From: Holothuria scabra
Lineage: Eukaryota; Echinodermata; Holothuroidea; Aspidochirotida; Holothuriidae
Reading direction: 5' to 3'
Assembly (NCBI GenBank): GCA_037179385.1
Contig: CM074193.1
Coordinates: 45,041,082-45,105,081, forward strand
Length of the DNA stretch: 64,000 bases
Shown here: one piece after another, positions 43,691 through 55,455 of the stretch
Layout: each line of letters opens with the position of its first letter
Position numbering within the stretch: position 1 is the first letter of the stretch
Notes under the pieces: model-generated
The model's database searches: none
What the model was told of the DNA's origin: nothing
What the model saw: the letters and a program-made list of their open reading frames with translations, nothing else
Position numbers and translations under genes: made by a program

Positions 43691-45061
43691 TAGAAGTGTA
43701 GACCCTTCCCTTAAGCATGGAGGTACTAGCACTTCCATGTCCCAGTTCAGCCAAGGGAATCTACTGACATTGGGCCATCACTCAATTCGTGTGTACAGGT
43801 GAACTTTACCATGCAGTAGTAACATTAGCTACATATGTGACAATGTGACTCTTAAAAGGGACACTACTGTAGGCCTACTGTCATACTGGCCCCCTGTGTG
43901 ACAGTACTGAGCCCTGGATTTATACAATTTCTTGCCCTTGTTTCTCACCCGTACACGTGTTTTAATTCTTTCAGGAAACTCCAGGGAGTTGGGACAGATC
44001 CCTCCAGTAGCTCAAAGTTATTTGGCTGAGTAGGGATTAATAAGGTTATAAGAGTACATTTTAATCAGTCATCCCAAATTTGAATCCCTTGCACAGCCCA
44101 TGCACTCCCCCTCTCATTTCTTGGACATATTCTTGTATAATTTGACCAGGGAGCTGGTATTTGGATGGAGACAGAACGCTTTGAAATGAGGTTTACACTG
44201 TCAAGGCCACTCACTGACCTGTCTTTTGTATTGTTCTTGGCATTTCTATTATGCTTGTATGGGATTATTAAGATGACACAAAAAGGCATTTGTCGTCTGC
44301 TACAGTTAGGGTAAGACCAGCAGGTTTTTTGCACTGCCACAGCATTGCCAGTCGTCAGGTAAATAAACGTAAAATTTGGTCTTTCGAAGCTTGAAGATGC
44401 GTATGCAAAAATATCAGCTCGGTTGTATGTCGAAATTTGAACAAGAATTTAAATCTGGCTATTTCTGGAGACGTGAGGAAACGTCATCTATTCTTGTTGC
44501 CAAAAAATTAGACTTTTACCCCTATAGCTTATGCATGCCTTCTGGAGAGAAGGTCCTTGAATGAGATGGTGTTTCAGGAGTGATATTGAAGCAGTGTTGC
44601 AAGTAAAGGAAGGAAATGCCTTTGTGGCATTTATACAGCTTATCTGCATTCCTTAAAGAGGGTTTTAAAGTATTACCGTAAATTAAAATTTCCGTTGCAT
44701 CTCCTCCCAGATAACAAGTGGTGGGTATACAAGACCCCCAGGTGTGACCAAAACACTCTCGACTGGTACAAAACATTGTGTAATATGAACTACAGTACTT
44801 TGCATTTTTTTTAATTGCTGTCAATCAAGAGCTATGCCAACTGCAGTGAGAATTTTTATGGACTAGTAGCAAAACTGTTGTTTGTTGGTGAGAATTGACT
44901 GCCTCTAATGTGGTAACAGCAAGATAAATTTTCTTCATCATCTACTTTACAAAGCTTATTAGGAAAAATCTAAAATGCAAAATCCAAACTCCCCTTTTTA
45001 AAATTGTGTAGTGAGTGTATCACCGGACAGGGTCAGCTGCTCTGTAGCCCCCATCTCATTG
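43691..45061. other. No gene recognised
   Basis: Frames at 44065-44340 minus, 44376-44564 plus and 44522-44824 minus overlap or adjoin each other and contain no recognisable domain. Confidence 0.45.
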
Positions 45062-45069
45062 GTCCTGTC

Positions 45070-45228
45070 CAGTAGAGTAGCCAGGGTTGTGTCATGGGGG
45101 TGGGGCTTGGATCACAACATGAGGAAAAAGTCTATGGGAGAGAGAAAAAATCGCTATTTTAATTCTTTTTTCCATTGCAATGTTGGGTCATGTGGGGTTT
45201 TAAAACCACCCCTATGGCTATGCCACTG
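45070..45228 (-). mobile_element. hAT-type MITE, perfect 8-bp duplication
   Basis: The 159-bp copy of the TGGCGTAGCCA family starts CAGTAGAGTAGCCAGGG and ends ATGGCTATGCCACTG. It is flanked by GTCCTGTC at 45062-45069 and 45229-45236. It is inverted relative to the copy at 24869. Confidence 0.93.
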
Positions 45229-45354
45229 GTCCTGTCTCATTGGTTTTCCCAAATTAGGCTGATTTGTATCATTCTAGTCCCTGTCTATTAGTTCCCAGGC
45301 CTTTTCATTATTCCATCTCACTGGTCCTGCTATCAGGAGCTAGGGTTGGTGGTT
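45229..45354. repeat. Short (GGTTAGG)-type direct repeats
   Basis: A TTGGTGGTTAGGG unit is duplicated at about 45344-45370 next to the SINE tail; CTCA(C/T)TGGTCCTG and CTCATTGGT words also recur nearby. Confidence 0.5.
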
Positions 45355-45635
45355 AGGGTTGGTGGTTAGGGTTAGTTAGTTATAATGGAGTTTTATCCTG
45401 GCCCAGTTTCTAACAAATTGGTTTAAATGGAGCTGACCACATGCCTTTTTCCAAGTTGTGGCTCACTGGCTCGCTATTCCTACTCCATTGCTTGCTGACC
45501 AAACACATTGGGGTAATTCCATTTTTAAAGGCTTGGGTACATGACACAGCCTGGACTAAAACTCTAGACCTCCCGCCTGCAGATGGGATGCTCAAACCAT
45601 TAATGCCTGCAGTCAGTCTGTAGAGGTTAGGGTTA
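45355..45635 (-). mobile_element. tRNA-derived SINE, minus-strand copy
   Basis: On the minus strand: a tRNA-like head (TGGTTTGAGCATCCCATCTG, eroded B box GGTCTAGAGTTTTAG), the body AGCAATGGAGTAGGAAT and CCAGTGAGCCACAACTTGG, GTTAGAAACTGGGCC, and a (TAAC)n tail at 45360-45385. Confidence 0.8.
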
Positions 45636-45692
45636 GAGTCATTAAGACGGGGAACTATTGAGACGGAGGACTTACAGACATTTTTTACTTAA

Positions 45693-45936
45693 AGGTAAAG
45701 AGCAGTCCCCCCAAACTTATTTTGAAGAAAAAGCTAAATTACACAATTTTCATCATATTTCTCTTCAAAGTATCTTCAATTACATATTATATATTTAAGG
45801 TAAACCAAGCATTTATTTCTGGTAAATTTCACATTTGAAGAGAAAAAACATTGTCACATGACTCCCAACAGCCAATCATGAAACTGGATAGCTAGTCTAC
45901 TACACTTTTTCAATTTGGGATGACTGCTCCTGCCCT
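45693..45936. mobile_element. TTAA-flanked MITE, copy 2
   Basis: TTAA at 45689-45692 and 45937-45940 bound a 244-bp element. Its ends, AGGTAAAGAGCAGTC and GACTGCTCCTGCCCT, are imperfect inverted repeats. It aligns throughout with 18319-18572. A possible third, partial end (AGTTTGGGATGACTGCTC) lies at 47575-47592. Confidence 0.8.
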
Positions 45937-45940
45937 TTAA

Positions 45941-48121
45941 TTAAGGATCATTTTACCTTTACAGATAATAAATCTGAGCTGGAAAAAGTAATGAAGGGAA
46001 CTTTGGAAGGCCCATGTGAACATGAAACTCTGAGGAATGAAGTAATGGGTGGTAGAGGTATGGAAACCTTCAGATTCTTTAGATGCTGCTGTAATTAAGT
46101 ATGGAAATTAAATATGACATTCATACAATTTCTTTTTTTTTTAATTTTGGTTTCTCTATAATTGCTCTTAGTTCATTCTTCTTTGTTATTGTGTTAATTG
46201 CATGCTTATTTTACAAAAATGATCATTCATTAACAATAATACCTAACTTCCATTGATGCAGTACAGTCATTCTTATCAAGTGACCATGGGATATCCCAAA
46301 ATAAATTCACAGTAACTGATAAATTCATTCATCATTGGCTATTCTATTTCCTGTATTAAGTTGAAACCTAATGCAGCATTTGTGTTAAGATATAAAAGGC
46401 CTGGATTTATTTTACCATGTAAATAAATCCCCCAAATAAAGAATAAAGCCTTAAAAAACAATGTGTTTCTACAGGGAATAAATCTCTCTTTTTGAAATCA
46501 ATTTTCGTTTTTTAATAAAAGATTTCTTAAAACATTTTTGTTCCCTAAATAAGGGTTTTTTTTTTTCTCCAAAAAAAAAAAAAAAACCAAAAACAAAACT
46601 AAACAAAAACAAAAAGACCACTGAGTTTGGGAAGTGATGCCTGCATGTGTACCTCATCCTAATAGATACTGTTAAACAGATATTGCTTTCTAGTAGATCC
46701 TAACACGCTGTGTATTTTTTTTAACATAATGTGTGAACGTATTCATATTGTAAACATATGCATGTTTCACCATATTTTAAATTTATAGTAAATGTTCATA
46801 TAGTATTCAACATGTCCAACAGGGACCACGGAGATGGGGGGGGGGGGGCAAGGGGGGCTTTAACCCCCCCCCCCCATTTTTTTTGCTGTGGGCATGTTGG
46901 GCCGCCTTAAACTGCATTTATTTTATTGGACATATTGGGCCACTTCGATGATAAGTCCCTGCACTTCAAAATTGGCTCCCTGGCCTCTGTCCAATCATGC
47001 ATACATGGTATTCAAATTGTCGTGCACAGGGTGCTCGAAAACACAGCATAGGGCAGGAGTTAGGCCCAGTGCAGTACAGTCCCTGCGACGCACCATGGGC
47101 TTAATACTGGCAAGGGGACCTTGTCCTTTCTCTTTTATGAGAGTGAAATAGGTGGTCAACACCCTCCTTTATTAAGCCCTGTATGCAATAGGTTTTTTTT
47201 AGCCCATACTAAGCTGATATGACGTACTGGGATCATGCAGCATCGCTGTATCTGTCTATCCATCCATCCACTCGTCCATCCATACGTGTGTCTACAATGT
47301 CAAAGTGCTGCCTACAAATTGCATAATCCTCTAATTTCTTGTGTAAATTGTTGGCCTGTCAAAATGTTGTTGGTCCAGGCTCTGAGGACAATGGAAGCAA
47401 AAGACAGGAAAAAATTAAGGTGACTTAAAGGGAAGTATTGCATTAAAAATGCTCAAATGTACAGTAGCATTAAAAGAAAATAGTTCTAAGCCTAGTCATT
47501 ATCAATTTTGGTCTCAACAATAAACCCCAACAATAGCTTCATCTCCTCAAAATATTATGTTATTATTCAAAATAAGTTTGGGATGACTGCTCAACTTGTA
47601 ACGATAACCCGTTGAGTCCTTTGGTTGAAGGTACTGTATGAGAATGGAGTTACTCCCTGGTGCTCTGAATTTGACACTCAGTGTAACTTTGGCTGAAGTC
47701 CTTGCTCAATACACATTCCTATTGCATGTCAATTAAAAAAAAATAGGCTAAGGCATTGCAATCACCAAATATCATTACTGATTCTTATTTTAAGTAATTT
47801 AATGTTTTGAATGAATTTCAGGATGAAGTTAGTAAGTTAGATAAGATTTAACAACACAACTGCACGAATGTGTTATATAGTGTCATACTGTTGAAAAACC
47901 GTTCAAGTTCTCCCGTTTTCGCCTCTCACAACAGGCAGGACATACCGTGGGCATATTCTACAACTCCAACAAACAGAACTGCCCCACACTTCTACCAACC
48001 GATCTGAGCAATCTCTGAATTCTCGATTCTGCCCCGTCTGGCTTGGCTGCAGTGTGCAAAAAGAAGACATGCCAGCAACTTGTAACCAATTCATTTCATT
48101 CGTTTTTCACATCATCATATC
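45941..48121. other. No gene recognised; simple repeats
   Basis: A T-run then A-run lies at 46555-46586, G-run and C-run at 46837-46876, and a TCCATCCA cluster at 47258-47282. Open frames are short and overlap on both strands. Confidence 0.45.
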
Positions 48122-48443
48122 CAGTGGCAGCACCAGATTGTCAAAATTGGGGAAGGAAGGGGCAGAGGGCAAAGGAAAATGTTCAGTGCAAAAATTTTTG
48201 GTCACAGCACAAAACCAAGCACACAGCCCATCCATGCATGTGGGGGTCCGGGAGCAAGGTTTTAGCATATCTATGGATGAACAGTTTAAGTCTTGGAAGA
48301 GGTATATATCACTTATTTCCTTTGCTCATTTCTGGGAGTTAATCCAACTCCTAGCTGATCCTACAGTAATTTGGGTGGACAAGTGGGAGGCTAAGACAAA
48401 ATGGGGGGGTGCCCCCTCTTGGCTCCTGGTAGCGGCACCACTG
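48122..48443 (+). mobile_element. MITE with CAGTGGC..CACTG termini (hAT-like)
   Basis: It begins CAGTGGCAGCACCAG and ends CTGGTAGCGGCACCACTG, inverted-repeat ends resembling hAT termini. Related fragments are at 49480-49690 and 53028-53170. Flanking 8-mers do not match, so the class is inferred from ends only. The 136-aa frame across it is incidental. Confidence 0.65.
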
Positions 48444-49329
48444 TCAATAAATGTTTGTCCATAATGACATCAAAGAAACAGAACAAAAACACACACAGGC
48501 ATAGCAATTTAAGCTTGCTATACTCCCTCAGGGGAAACAGAAAAAGTAAAGAGGTTTCAAAAACTTAACCAGATACTTCACTTGCTGCTACCATCCCCCC
48601 TTCTACTGCCCTCTTCCTGACCCCAGAGAGCCCCCACCTTCAAAGCCAATACTGTTGCCTATGGCTGAGACTATGTTGTGACAATCACTATTGCTGTTTG
48701 TTTTTACAAAATATGTAAATCGAGTTGGTTCATGAAATTTGATCAACAATTTTTTTTAAACCTGTTGAGGTTTCTTCACATACCAATGACAAATGGTGAA
48801 GCTTAGACAACCCCCATATCCTACATACAAATAACTAATTTATGATAGAGAACTTAATAGTTCAATTCGGTTTTCAAAAATTTGTGACCAGAGACTTTTT
48901 CAAATTATGAATAAAATCCTTTAATACAATTAAGTCATGACACCACAAATTTCAAATTTTTCCTTTTTCCGTAACTATTGAATATGAAACTTGACTCATT
49001 ATGCTAACTAGCATTGTCATGCAGTATTGACCCTGTAACCCTCTCATTAAGTAATTGATATCAACTCAATGAGTCCCCTAAAATATGCCTTGTAGAATAG
49101 GGAAGTATGAATAAATTAAAATCAATTGCTTACTATCAAAAGGGCAGGAGCTTTGATTTTCAAAGTGCAAAGTGGGGGGGGTGGGGGGACATGTGGCCTA
49201 AAGTTTTTCCCCGTCCTGGTTAGTTGTCTACAGCAGTATAGCTAGATATTTTTGCGGGAAGAAGAGAGTGGGCAAGTGTCCAAACCAAATTTTACAATAT
49301 TTTAAGGTTGAACACTACTGTAGTAGGGA
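48444..49329. other. No gene recognised
   Basis: AT-rich, with a G-run at about 49174-49187. Confidence 0.45.
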
Positions 49330-49470
49330 CGTAATTTGCGGGCCACAAAGTGCGCTCCCCTTTTCAAATATTTGGAAGTATGGAGCTTGTATTGCAGAAA
49401 AGTTTGGATTCTAGATTTTCTGCAAGGGAATTTGAAAATAGGGGGATTACTGGATTACAGGGGGGGTGCA
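49330..49470 (-). repeat. Dispersed repeat R1, copy 3
   Basis: The minus-strand match to 40905-41070 includes CAAATATTTG, TATGGAGC then GCAGAAA, TTTGGATTCT, GGGAATTTGAAAA and GGGGGATTACTG when read on plus. Confidence 0.65.
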
Positions 49471-49479
49471 GCATGAAAC

Positions 49480-49690
49480 CAAACCCAAAGCTCCTGCCCC
49501 ATGGGGTGAGGTCCAGGAGGTGAGGCCCCAGGAAGTTCTGCGGTTTTAGCATATCTCTGGATGAAAAACTAACTTAACTCCCAACTGACCTTACTTGGCC
49601 AGGGGAGCAAGTGGAGGGAGGGCAAAATTCTGAGGGGCAAGTGTCGATCCCCCCCCCCCCTTTCCATAGTGCCACCAGTGGTAGTGTGTG
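49480..49690 (+). mobile_element. hAT-like MITE fragment
   Basis: GTTTTAGCATATCTCTGGATGAA, AACTCCCAACTGA and the end GTGCCACCAGTGGTAG correspond to the 48122-48443 element. The left terminus is missing, and it abuts repeat R1 copy 3. Confidence 0.6.
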
Positions 49691-51904
49691 CTTAAAAGGA
49701 AATTCTTATTCTCGTGCACTGGCAGATCAGTCTGGCCGTCTGACAGCGATGCAGAGTATGAAAGGGAAAGATGGATCATGGAAGTAATTTGTCAGTACTA
49801 CCTCATATGTATCATGGAAGATTAGAGCCTCATATGGAATATGCAAGCACTGTCTCGGACGTAACTTACTTGGGTGAAGGCTGTGAAATGTGCTCAATGT
49901 TATCAGGAGAAGCAGTGCAGAAATGAGCCAAGGTTCAGTAACATGCATGGAAGTAAGTACTAACATGCATAAATCAACAAGTTTCTACACTGTATCCAAA
50001 ACGATTCAATGAATTATTCAGTCACTCAGGATTGCCTGACTGTAACAGTGAGCAAGAAATTAATGACTAATCACAAATGCGGTTTTTAATTGAAACAAGC
50101 ATGAAAGTTTAATTACCCATGCTCATGAAATTTAATGTTTAATCCATATCAATATGTGTACATGAAAGATGGAGTTGACATTTTCCCCTCCTAATCATTT
50201 GATTTTTTTTATCATTTTGGGGAAAGTTATCACCAAACACAAAAAAAAAGTTTGAAAAGCCAGATACTCCGCCAGAAGCCTAAAAAGGGGGGGAGAATTA
50301 ATTACTGCTAAACCCCAAGTCCAAATTAATGCTGTCCTCAGGTAAAGTTACAAGTGGGTTTAGAGGGAAAAAACTTTTCTTCAAGACCACTGTAAGTGAA
50401 ATTTGAAGGGTTTTAAATGACATTTATTTGTGTAAGTTGAAACATTCCTGAAAAAGTGTCCTCATTTTAAAAAAGAAACCAAGATAGTGACAATTTCTGA
50501 ATTTTAGGGGGAGGGGATTTTACCCACCTTCTTTTGGAAACTTTTGGAAAGGGTGGAAAAATCCCCCCTTTCCCCCCTCTTCCGGAACCCTGAAAGCTAT
50601 TATTTTGAAACTTTAAGTGCAGCTGTTAATGTAAATGTCTGGTGAAAAATGATAGTCAATTTCAAGTTTATAGATTTGAAAAAAATTACAAATGGGTTCC
50701 GCCATTTCCACCATGGCAACTGTGGGAAGCCAATTTTGAGTTTAGTTAAGAAATTCATGGCTGTTTAACTGATTGGTAGTGACCAATTTTGGGTTTTCGT
50801 GATTTCATCACGACAGGACCACCACGTGATATACAATTGAATCCAACGAAAGCCAACATCTTGTTAATTTTATGAATACCACATATCACCAATTGTGTCT
50901 TCACTGTGCAGGTCTTTGTTGATGTAGTACTGTACATTCATAATGTTTCTGTAATTTGCTGCACTTCATTGGCTACATCTTCATTTATCCATTTCTGATC
51001 CCCCTTTAGACTCTGCAGAGTCTGCTCAAATCATCTTTACAAAATCAAATTTCACTCCCTCTTTAATAAGACCCGTAATCATTGCTCTTCTTGTTTACTC
51101 CCTCTTTCTGCGTTCATTTTCACATTTCGTCTCTGGCATACATGGATACAGGACGGCCACAAATAGAGGGCGTAAGATTTTGAAGAGTTATAATGGCTAA
51201 TCGGCTTGGATAAAACATTTTAAACATTGGTGGGAGATTGATATCGCCAGGAGAGACTTTGCAAAGTCTAATCCCCCTTTGGCTATATAGTACCTACATT
51301 TCAATATTAAACCTAAGTTTCAAGTTTCGTTTTAATTATTGCTGTTCTCAGTTATATTCTGATGATGGGTGAGATCAGACTTAAGATTTACAGGAATGTA
51401 TACTGGACTAACATGGAAAATGCATCTCTCCTTTCTTTCTATTTTTCCTCAGCATGACTGCATCTTATAAATATGCCAACTAATATCACAAAGGACTCCA
51501 TCTAAGGTTAACAAGTTTTGGAAAAAATGCTACTCATCACAGGAATTGGAACTGCAAGGTCAACAAGGAGAAATATGGCCATACTGGACTCTTTCTCTTG
51601 GAAGGGAGGGGGGGGTAAGTTTTGCCAGGCCCCAGATCCCCAACTTGAGCCAAATTTCTGACTGACTGACTGAGGCACCTTAGTCTGCCCAATTCAGCAA
51701 GGTTTTGGCCAATGGAAGGGGACTGCAGACCCCTGTACCCCTCCTGTTCATCCCGTATGGTCATGAGAAGAAATCCTGTCAATATATGTATCCCACCTAG
51801 TGAATCCATGTAACACAAAAGAATCAACAAAATTGGTAAATGCTCATCTCACTGGTTTGTTTGATGGCATCACATAGGCTACTGGTGCAGGCTTAAAAGA
51901 TTAC
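49691..51904. other. No gene recognised
   Basis: Short overlapping frames lacking domains. No tandem or terminal repeats were noticed apart from a TGACTGACTGACTG tract at about 51660-51671. Confidence 0.45.
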
Positions 51905-52194
51905 AAAGGGTTACAAAAAAAAATGGATGGACCCTATGACAGGTTACCATCTGCAATGGACAGGGCCCTACTCCTCATACCTTCTTCCAAGAAGCAAGTA
52001 GGTGAGGGGGCCTTTTCCATTGCAGTTCCTATGTTATGGAACTCTCTTCCTTCTCACATACGGAATTCCAAATGTATTGCGCTGTTCAAAAAACAGCTTA
52101 AGACTTCCTTATTTAGTTGATTGTGTTTTGCTGGTATTATTTTTCTTGGTTTTTTAGCGCATTTATTATATGGAATTTGGGCTTTATAAAAGTT

Positions 52195-52200
<6 letters not shown>
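51905..52200 (+). pseudogene. 3' end of a CR1/Jockey-like LINE ORF2
   Basis: A 65-aa frame (51923-52120) ends with AFSIAVPMLWNSLPSHIRN, then ALFKKQLKTSLFS and a stop. This is the characteristic C-terminal tail of non-LTR reverse-transcriptase proteins of the CR1/Jockey type. A short 3' UTR runs into a (TATG)n tail. The rest of the element is absent, as expected of a 5'-truncated retrotransposition. It could belong to the family of the broken RT at 18172, but the two do not overlap. Confidence 0.85.
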
Positions 52201-52226
<26 letters not shown>

Positions 52227-52324
52227 TGTATGTATGTATGTATGTATGTATGTATGTATGTATGTATGTATGTATGTATGTATGTATGTATGTATGTATG
52301 AATGTATGTATGTATGTTTGTATG
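52195..52324. repeat. (TATG)n microsatellite, about 31 units
   Basis: Almost uninterrupted TATG repeats with single changes at 52301 and 52318. The position, right after a LINE C-terminus, indicates that it is the element's 3' terminal repeat, expanded. The long open frames over it are composition artefacts. Confidence 0.97.
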
Positions 52325-53027
52325 ACAGCAAATTTCATAATTTGTAAGCCAAAAGTTGTCATTGAAATAAATCATGCATTTAGTCCTTACAAGATCATTC
52401 ATGTTATAGTCGTTTGTTCTTCCTGCAGTGCTTTTTAAAACAGTAGTTATGCACAACAAGTCAAAATTTAAAGACCAAATCTCACCCCAGGCAGTTTCAA
52501 TACTTCTAACCTGCTTAAACTTATCTGTATCCACCATCCTAGGTTATTGCTTCATTGCAAACCCAGTAAGCATGCAAGCTCAAGCTCCCTATGTCTAATC
52601 AAAACACTCTTAGTATATGATATGCATAATGAGCTACTCTGCATGTTTTGAAAGAATTTGATGCCAATTCAAAAGGTGCGGGTTGAGAAAGTCGTTATTT
52701 GGTGTCTAGGGTCACAACTGGCATTTATATATACATATACGGCTGTATATGTTGCCTTTATTGGAAAAAACAAAACAATCTGAACTTACTGCCAATGATG
52801 CTTCATGTACGTACCTGCATAAACTGTGTTGGTCAGCTACTACTGTACATAATACTTGTGTCCTTTGAGTACAATATAGCACCTGTGAGGTCTACCTGAT
52901 CAATTTATAAGGTTTTTTTATTCAAAAGGGTCAATGTTCTTTTAGTTTTTTTGTCATAAGTTATTGTTAGTAAGATTAGTTATTCATATTGCAATAAATG
53001 TTCCTTATCCATAAATAGGAAACATGG
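52325..53027. other. No gene recognised
   Basis: AT-rich DNA with only short frames and an ATATACATATAC tract near 52728. Confidence 0.45.
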
Positions 53028-53170
53028 TGGTGCCAGAGTGTCAAACTTAGGGGGTAAAAGGGAAATGCTAAAGGCCAAAAAACTTTTCATGTGCAGAGCT
53101 TAACTAAACACAAAGCATGTCCTGCTGCAGGTGAAGTTCAGGGGCAAAGCCTCAGTGGGGTGCTGCATGT
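53028..53170 (+). mobile_element. hAT-like MITE fragment
   Basis: GGTGGTGCCAGAGTGTCAAA, AAAATTTTT-like and AACACAAAGCATG blocks resemble the left half of 48122-48443. The ends are eroded. Confidence 0.45.
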
Positions 53171-53339
53171 AACAAGGTGTTTCTTGATTGACTGTTGCCA
53201 TTGTATTGTATTAACTGTATTCTTTGTTCGGGTTAGGGATTAGGTTAGGGGTTATAGTTATCATTAGCAAGGTAGAAAATTTCTTTTTAAACAGTGCTCA
53301 TCACCCATCAATCCCCTGGAAGCTCTGAGATTTTATCAT

Positions 53340-53835
53340 ATGTCTGGGTGATGCCAAAGGGATGGTGTTGTCTGTCACCAATTTGGCATTCTATGCTAGG
53401 CTGAAGGTGTTTTGATGGGGTCAACTGGGTGTTGTCCTTCACCCCTTATGTACTCTGTGCTAGGCTGAGGGTGCAATGATAGGGATGGCTGGGTGCTATC
53501 CATCACCCATTATGTGCACTATGCTAGGCTGAGTGTGCAATGATAGGGATGACTGGGTGTTGTCCATCACCCATTATGTGCACTATGCTAGGCTGAGTGT
53601 GCAATGATAGGGATGGCTGGGTGTTGTCCATCACCCATTATGTGCACTATGCTAGGCTGAGTGTACAATGATAGGGATGGCTGGGTGTTGTCCATCACCC
53701 ATTACGTGCACTATGCTAGGCTGAGTGTGCAATGCTGTTGGGATGGCTGGGTGTTGTCCATCACCCGTTATGTGCACTATGCTAGGCTGAGGTTGCTTCG
53801 ATGGGATATGACTCTGTGCTGTCCATCACCTTACA
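53340..53835. repeat. 64-bp minisatellite, about seven units
   Basis: CTATGCTAGGCTGAG recurs at about 53391, 53456 (CTGTGC), 53519, 53583, 53647, 53711 and 53777. The period is 64 bp, once 66 bp owing to a small insertion. Inner units are nearly identical and outer ones diverged, the usual pattern of unequal exchange. Each unit contains GATGGCTGGGTGTTGTCCAT. Confidence 0.95.
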
Positions 53836-53944
53836 TGTGCACTAGTCTAAGTGGTACCAATTCCTGGCTGCATACTAGCTTGTAACCAATGGTTGGTTTG
53901 CTCACCCCTTTCTCATTTAGGAATGTACAAGATGGGAGAGAGGT

Positions 53945-55075
53945 TGCATCCTTAGCCTAGGTCAAAGGTCATTTGAGGTCACCTACTGTAAAATTGCGAA
54001 AACGTTGAAAATGGCTTGTAGACATGATATCTCAAGACTGATACTTTTCATATGATGTATAAAGATTTGTGATGATGAGAGGAAAAAGCCTATTGTTTTT
54101 GGTAGAGGTCAAAGGTCATTTGTGGTCATCTGCAATAAAATTGGGAAAACGTTGAAAATGGCTTGTAAACACGATATTTCAAGATAGGAATGACTGACAC
54201 CTTTCAAATTTGGTATACAGATACGTAATGTTGACAGAAAGAACCCTATTGTTTTTGGTAGAGGTCAAAGGTCATTTGAGGTCACGTGCTGTAAAATTGC
54301 AAAAACGTCCAAAATAGCTTGTAAACACGATATCTCAAGATAGGAGCGACTGACACTTTTCATATTTGGTATATAGATTTTTGATGTTAAGAGGAAGAAG
54401 CCTATTGTTTTTGGTAGAGGTCAAAGGTCATTTGAGGTCACCTGCGGTACATATAAAGTGACTTGTCAACATCATATCCAAAGGTATGAGTGACCGACAC
54501 TTTTCATATTTGTAGAAAGATTTGTTATGTTTAGAGGAAGAGTCCTATTGTTTTTGGTAGAGATTAAAGGTCATTTGAGATCACTGGTGGTAAAATTGGG
54601 AAAGTGTCTCATGTGGCTTGTAAACACGATATCTCAAGATAAGAGTGACCATTTGGGATAAAGATTTGCGATGTTGAGAGGGAGAATCTTATTGCTCTTG
54701 GTGCAGGTCAAAGGTTATTTGAGGTCACTAGAGGTTAAACTACAAAAACCTCTCAAATGGCTGGTTAACACCATAAGAGCCTCCTTGTTTTTGGGTAGAG
54801 ACCAGAATTCACGTCAGGTATTAGAGGTTGTGAGAGAATCGAAGAACACTTTTGATTTTGGTTGAGGTCAAAGGTCATCTGCGGTCACTGGGGGTCAGTG
54901 CTTGTTGGGATCTGTTGGTTATCAACATGATACAAGTGTATTTTGATCATTGTTAAATGAACCTTTGAAATTCTGTACCTAAATTGTAAAGACAAATCTA
55001 TCAATCACTGTCAATTTGAAAGAAAAAAGGTTCTGTATTTCAGCAGCAAAGAATCACTAAGCCTTTTGGCTTTCT
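53945..55075 (+). mobile_element. Array-bearing repeat element, copy 2 (inverted)
   Basis: It ends with the reverse complement of the 4683 terminus (AAGAATCACTAAGCC then TTTTGGCTTTCTTG at 55049-55075). It also contains TCAATCACTGTCAATTTGAAAG, matching the region inside that terminus. The other end is lost near 53945. Internally it holds seven units; AGGTCAAAGGTCA-type sites start at 53959, 54106, 54262, 54418, 54561 (mutated), 54705 (one change) and 54865. Spacing is 143-160 bp, so unlike copy 1 this array has indels. Confidence 0.85.
53959..54877 (+). promoter_or_regulatory. DR1/DR4 nuclear-receptor-type sites, second array
   Basis: Five perfect AGGTCAAAGGTCA copies (53959, 54106, 54262, 54418, 54865), most followed after 4 bases by another GGTCA half-site. 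This is the same arrangement as 4956-6216 in the opposite orientation. Function is inferred from motif identity only. Confidence 0.55.
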
Positions 55076-55308
55076 TGTTGTCATTAGTCCCTAGGCAACC
55101 ATAGATTGTCCCTGGAATGTGAGGAAATATGATGTACTGGGTGGTAATCAAAGTTTGTATGTGAACTCTTTTTTTGTATCTGGAACCATGTTGTCCATAC
55201 TGTTTTAATTTTTTAATTAAAATGAAATCAGAGATACTTTTTTTACCTTAAAAAGAGCACTAGGAGTAGCTGGGAGAAGTATGTTACTGAGAATGTGGGG
55301 TTCTTCAA

Positions 55309-55455
55309 CAGAGGCATAGCTACAGGGGGTTTGGGGGGCTTTAACCCCCATGAACCATCTCCCTCCCCTTAGACCTTTCCCTCATGTCATGCTCCAGCCC
55401 ACCCCCAAACCCTCCCAACCTCCTTCCCCATGATGCAATCCTAGCTATGCTACTG
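55309..55455 (+). mobile_element. hAT-type MITE, older copy
   Basis: The ends CAGAGGCATAGCTACAGG and ATCCTAGCTATGCTACTG match the TGGCGTAGCCA family, with the usual GGGGG/CCCCC interior and CCCTCATGTCATGCTCC. The flanking 8-mers are no longer identical. Confidence 0.8.

Noticed and set aside
52054..52537. Open frames of 76-117 aa with MYVC or YIHT repeats
   Set aside because: These are translations of the (TATG)n microsatellite in several frames on both strands.
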